Of a stretch of DNA of 6,453 bases, positions 5,805 to 6,453 are shown in pieces (position 1 is the first letter of the stretch; every line of letters starts with the position of its first letter). Source of the stretch: Bacillota bacterium (GTDB lineage Bacteria > Bacillota > Clostridia > Oscillospirales > Ruminococcaceae); assembly GCA_023395695.1 (NCBI GenBank), contig JAEWYJ010000069.1:1-6453 (forward strand). The letters run 5' to 3'. Position numbers and translations under genes: made by a program. The notes under the pieces are model-generated. The model worked only from the letters and a program-made list of their open reading frames with translations. It was not told where the DNA came from and ran no database searches.

Positions 5805-6453
5805 GAAAAAATTCTGCTATGCCCAAATTTGAAGCTTTCAAACGCGTTACAATGCACGCAGGAGGCGGTTGCCCGCCTTAAGGACTGTGGCCTTGTGCCT
5901 ATGCTGTCCAGGGCCGACGCCCAAGCGCTTGGCTGCTGTGCCGATATTGCTATAGACGACCTTGAAACGCTGCTAAATATCTGCGATGCCGTCATAGCCA
6001 TTGGCGGGGACGGCACCATCTTCCATCAGGCCGGTGTTGCCATGCGTTACGATAAGCCTGTTTTAGGCATTAACTCAGGGCGACTGGGATTTCTTTCTCA
6101 GATGGAGGCGAGCGACCTTTCGGCGCTGGAGATGCTTAAAACCGGCGACTATGACATTGAAAACCGCATGGTTCTGCGCATGTCGCTCTTTGGAGCCAAT
6201 GCACAGCAGGTGACAGGCTACGCGATCAACGATGTGGTCATCTGCCGTGCACAGTTTGGCAGGGCCATTGATATCCGGGTGCTGTGCGGCATCGACACGG
6301 TGGGCGAATACCGTGCGGACGGCATTATTTTTGCTACACCGACCGGCTCCACCGCCTACTCGCTCTCGGCAGGGGGGCCAATTATTGACCCTTCGGTTGA
6401 GACGATAACCATGACGCCCATCTGCCCGCACTCTCTTTCGGGCCGTTCTATCG
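5796..6453 (+). CDS. nadK: NAD kinase (3' end outside window)
   Basis: NadK phosphorylates NAD to NADP using ATP or polyphosphate and is the cell's main NADP source. The frame is open to the right edge, giving 219 complete codons; about 60-70 residues appear to be missing against the usual 280-290. The start [17 protein letters not shown] is a normal N-terminal strand. Diagnostic blocks are [13 protein letters not shown] (68-80) with the GGDGT phosphate-binding motif, [12 protein letters not shown] (91-102), AINDVVICR (143-151), where the NAD-site dipeptide is N-D rather than [21 protein letters not shown] (173-191) with the flexible Gly/Thr/Ser loop, and [13 protein letters not shown] (207-219). 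No defect is visible in the part present. The gene is directly attached to tlyA (TAAATG). In related Firmicutes the next genes of this unit are argR/ahrC and recN, which I would expect to the right; this is inference. Confidence 0.95.
   Translation, partial: MMMEKILLCPNLKLSNALQCTQEAVARLKDCGLVPMLSRADAQALGCCADIAIDDLETLLNICDAVIAIGGDGTIFHQAGVAMRYDKPVLGINSGRLGFLSQMEASDLSALEMLKTGDYDIENRMVLRMSLFGANAQQVTGYAINDVVICRAQFGRAIDIRVLCGIDTVGEYRADGIIFATPTGSTAYSLSAGGPIIDPSVETITMTPICPHSLSGRSI

Noticed and set aside
6075..6431. 118-codon antisense frame near the right edge
   Set aside because: It is opposite nadK, which carries all the expected motifs, and has no recognisable product.
1..6453. Mobile element, CRISPR array, tRNA/rRNA gene or toxin-antitoxin pair
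   Set aside because: No direct repeat arrays, transposase motifs, cloverleaf-like segments or unexplained small gene pairs were found; nearly all bases are accounted for by housekeeping genes.

Overview
This window looks like ordinary chromosomal core sequence from a moderately GC-rich, low-GC-lineage Gram-positive bacterium. It most probably comes from the class Clostridia, in the Oscillospirales/Ruminococcaceae type of genome. The basis is gene order plus the style of the proteins. The order xseA-xseB-ispA-dxs-tlyA is the Firmicutes arrangement known from Bacillus subtilis, where it lies between nusB/folD and ahrC-recN-spo0A. Here a TsaD-like gene stands in the position of folD, a DUF212 (divergent PAP2) gene sits between ispA and dxs, and nadK follows tlyA. 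The species assignment is inference; no rRNA or other marker is present.

Layout, all on the + strand and nearly gap-free. (1) 1-158: C-terminal end of a TsaD-like (peptidase M22 / COG0533) protein. (2) 155-1372 xseA and 1369-1569 xseB: the two subunits of exonuclease VII. (3) 1559-2452 ispA: short-chain polyprenyl diphosphate synthase. (4) 2484-3038: DUF212 membrane protein with an extra acidic linker. (5) 3039-3118: an 80-bp leader, the longest non-coding stretch, with two hairpins and a possible promoter at its upstream edge. (6) 3119-4975 dxs. (7) 4992-5795 tlyA. (8) 5796-6453 nadK, which runs off the right end of the window.

The first four genes are joined by 4-bp, 4-bp and 11-bp overlaps, and the rest by gaps of 31, 80, 16 and 0 bp. 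This supports one co-transcribed unit with translational coupling, in which dxs may have an additional promoter. The functions mix isoprenoid precursor supply (dxs at the entry to the MEP pathway, ispA at prenyl chain elongation, and perhaps the DUF212 protein on prenyl phosphates), DNA processing (ExoVII), rRNA methylation (TlyA) and NADP supply (NadK).

I found no mobile element, CRISPR array, RNA gene, clear intrinsic terminator or evidently novel system. The points worth a second look are small: an AT-rich island in xseA with a perfect hairpin and a promoter-like pair, the structured dxs leader, the acidic cysteine-containing insertion in the DUF212 protein, and two odd start regions (tlyA and nadK).
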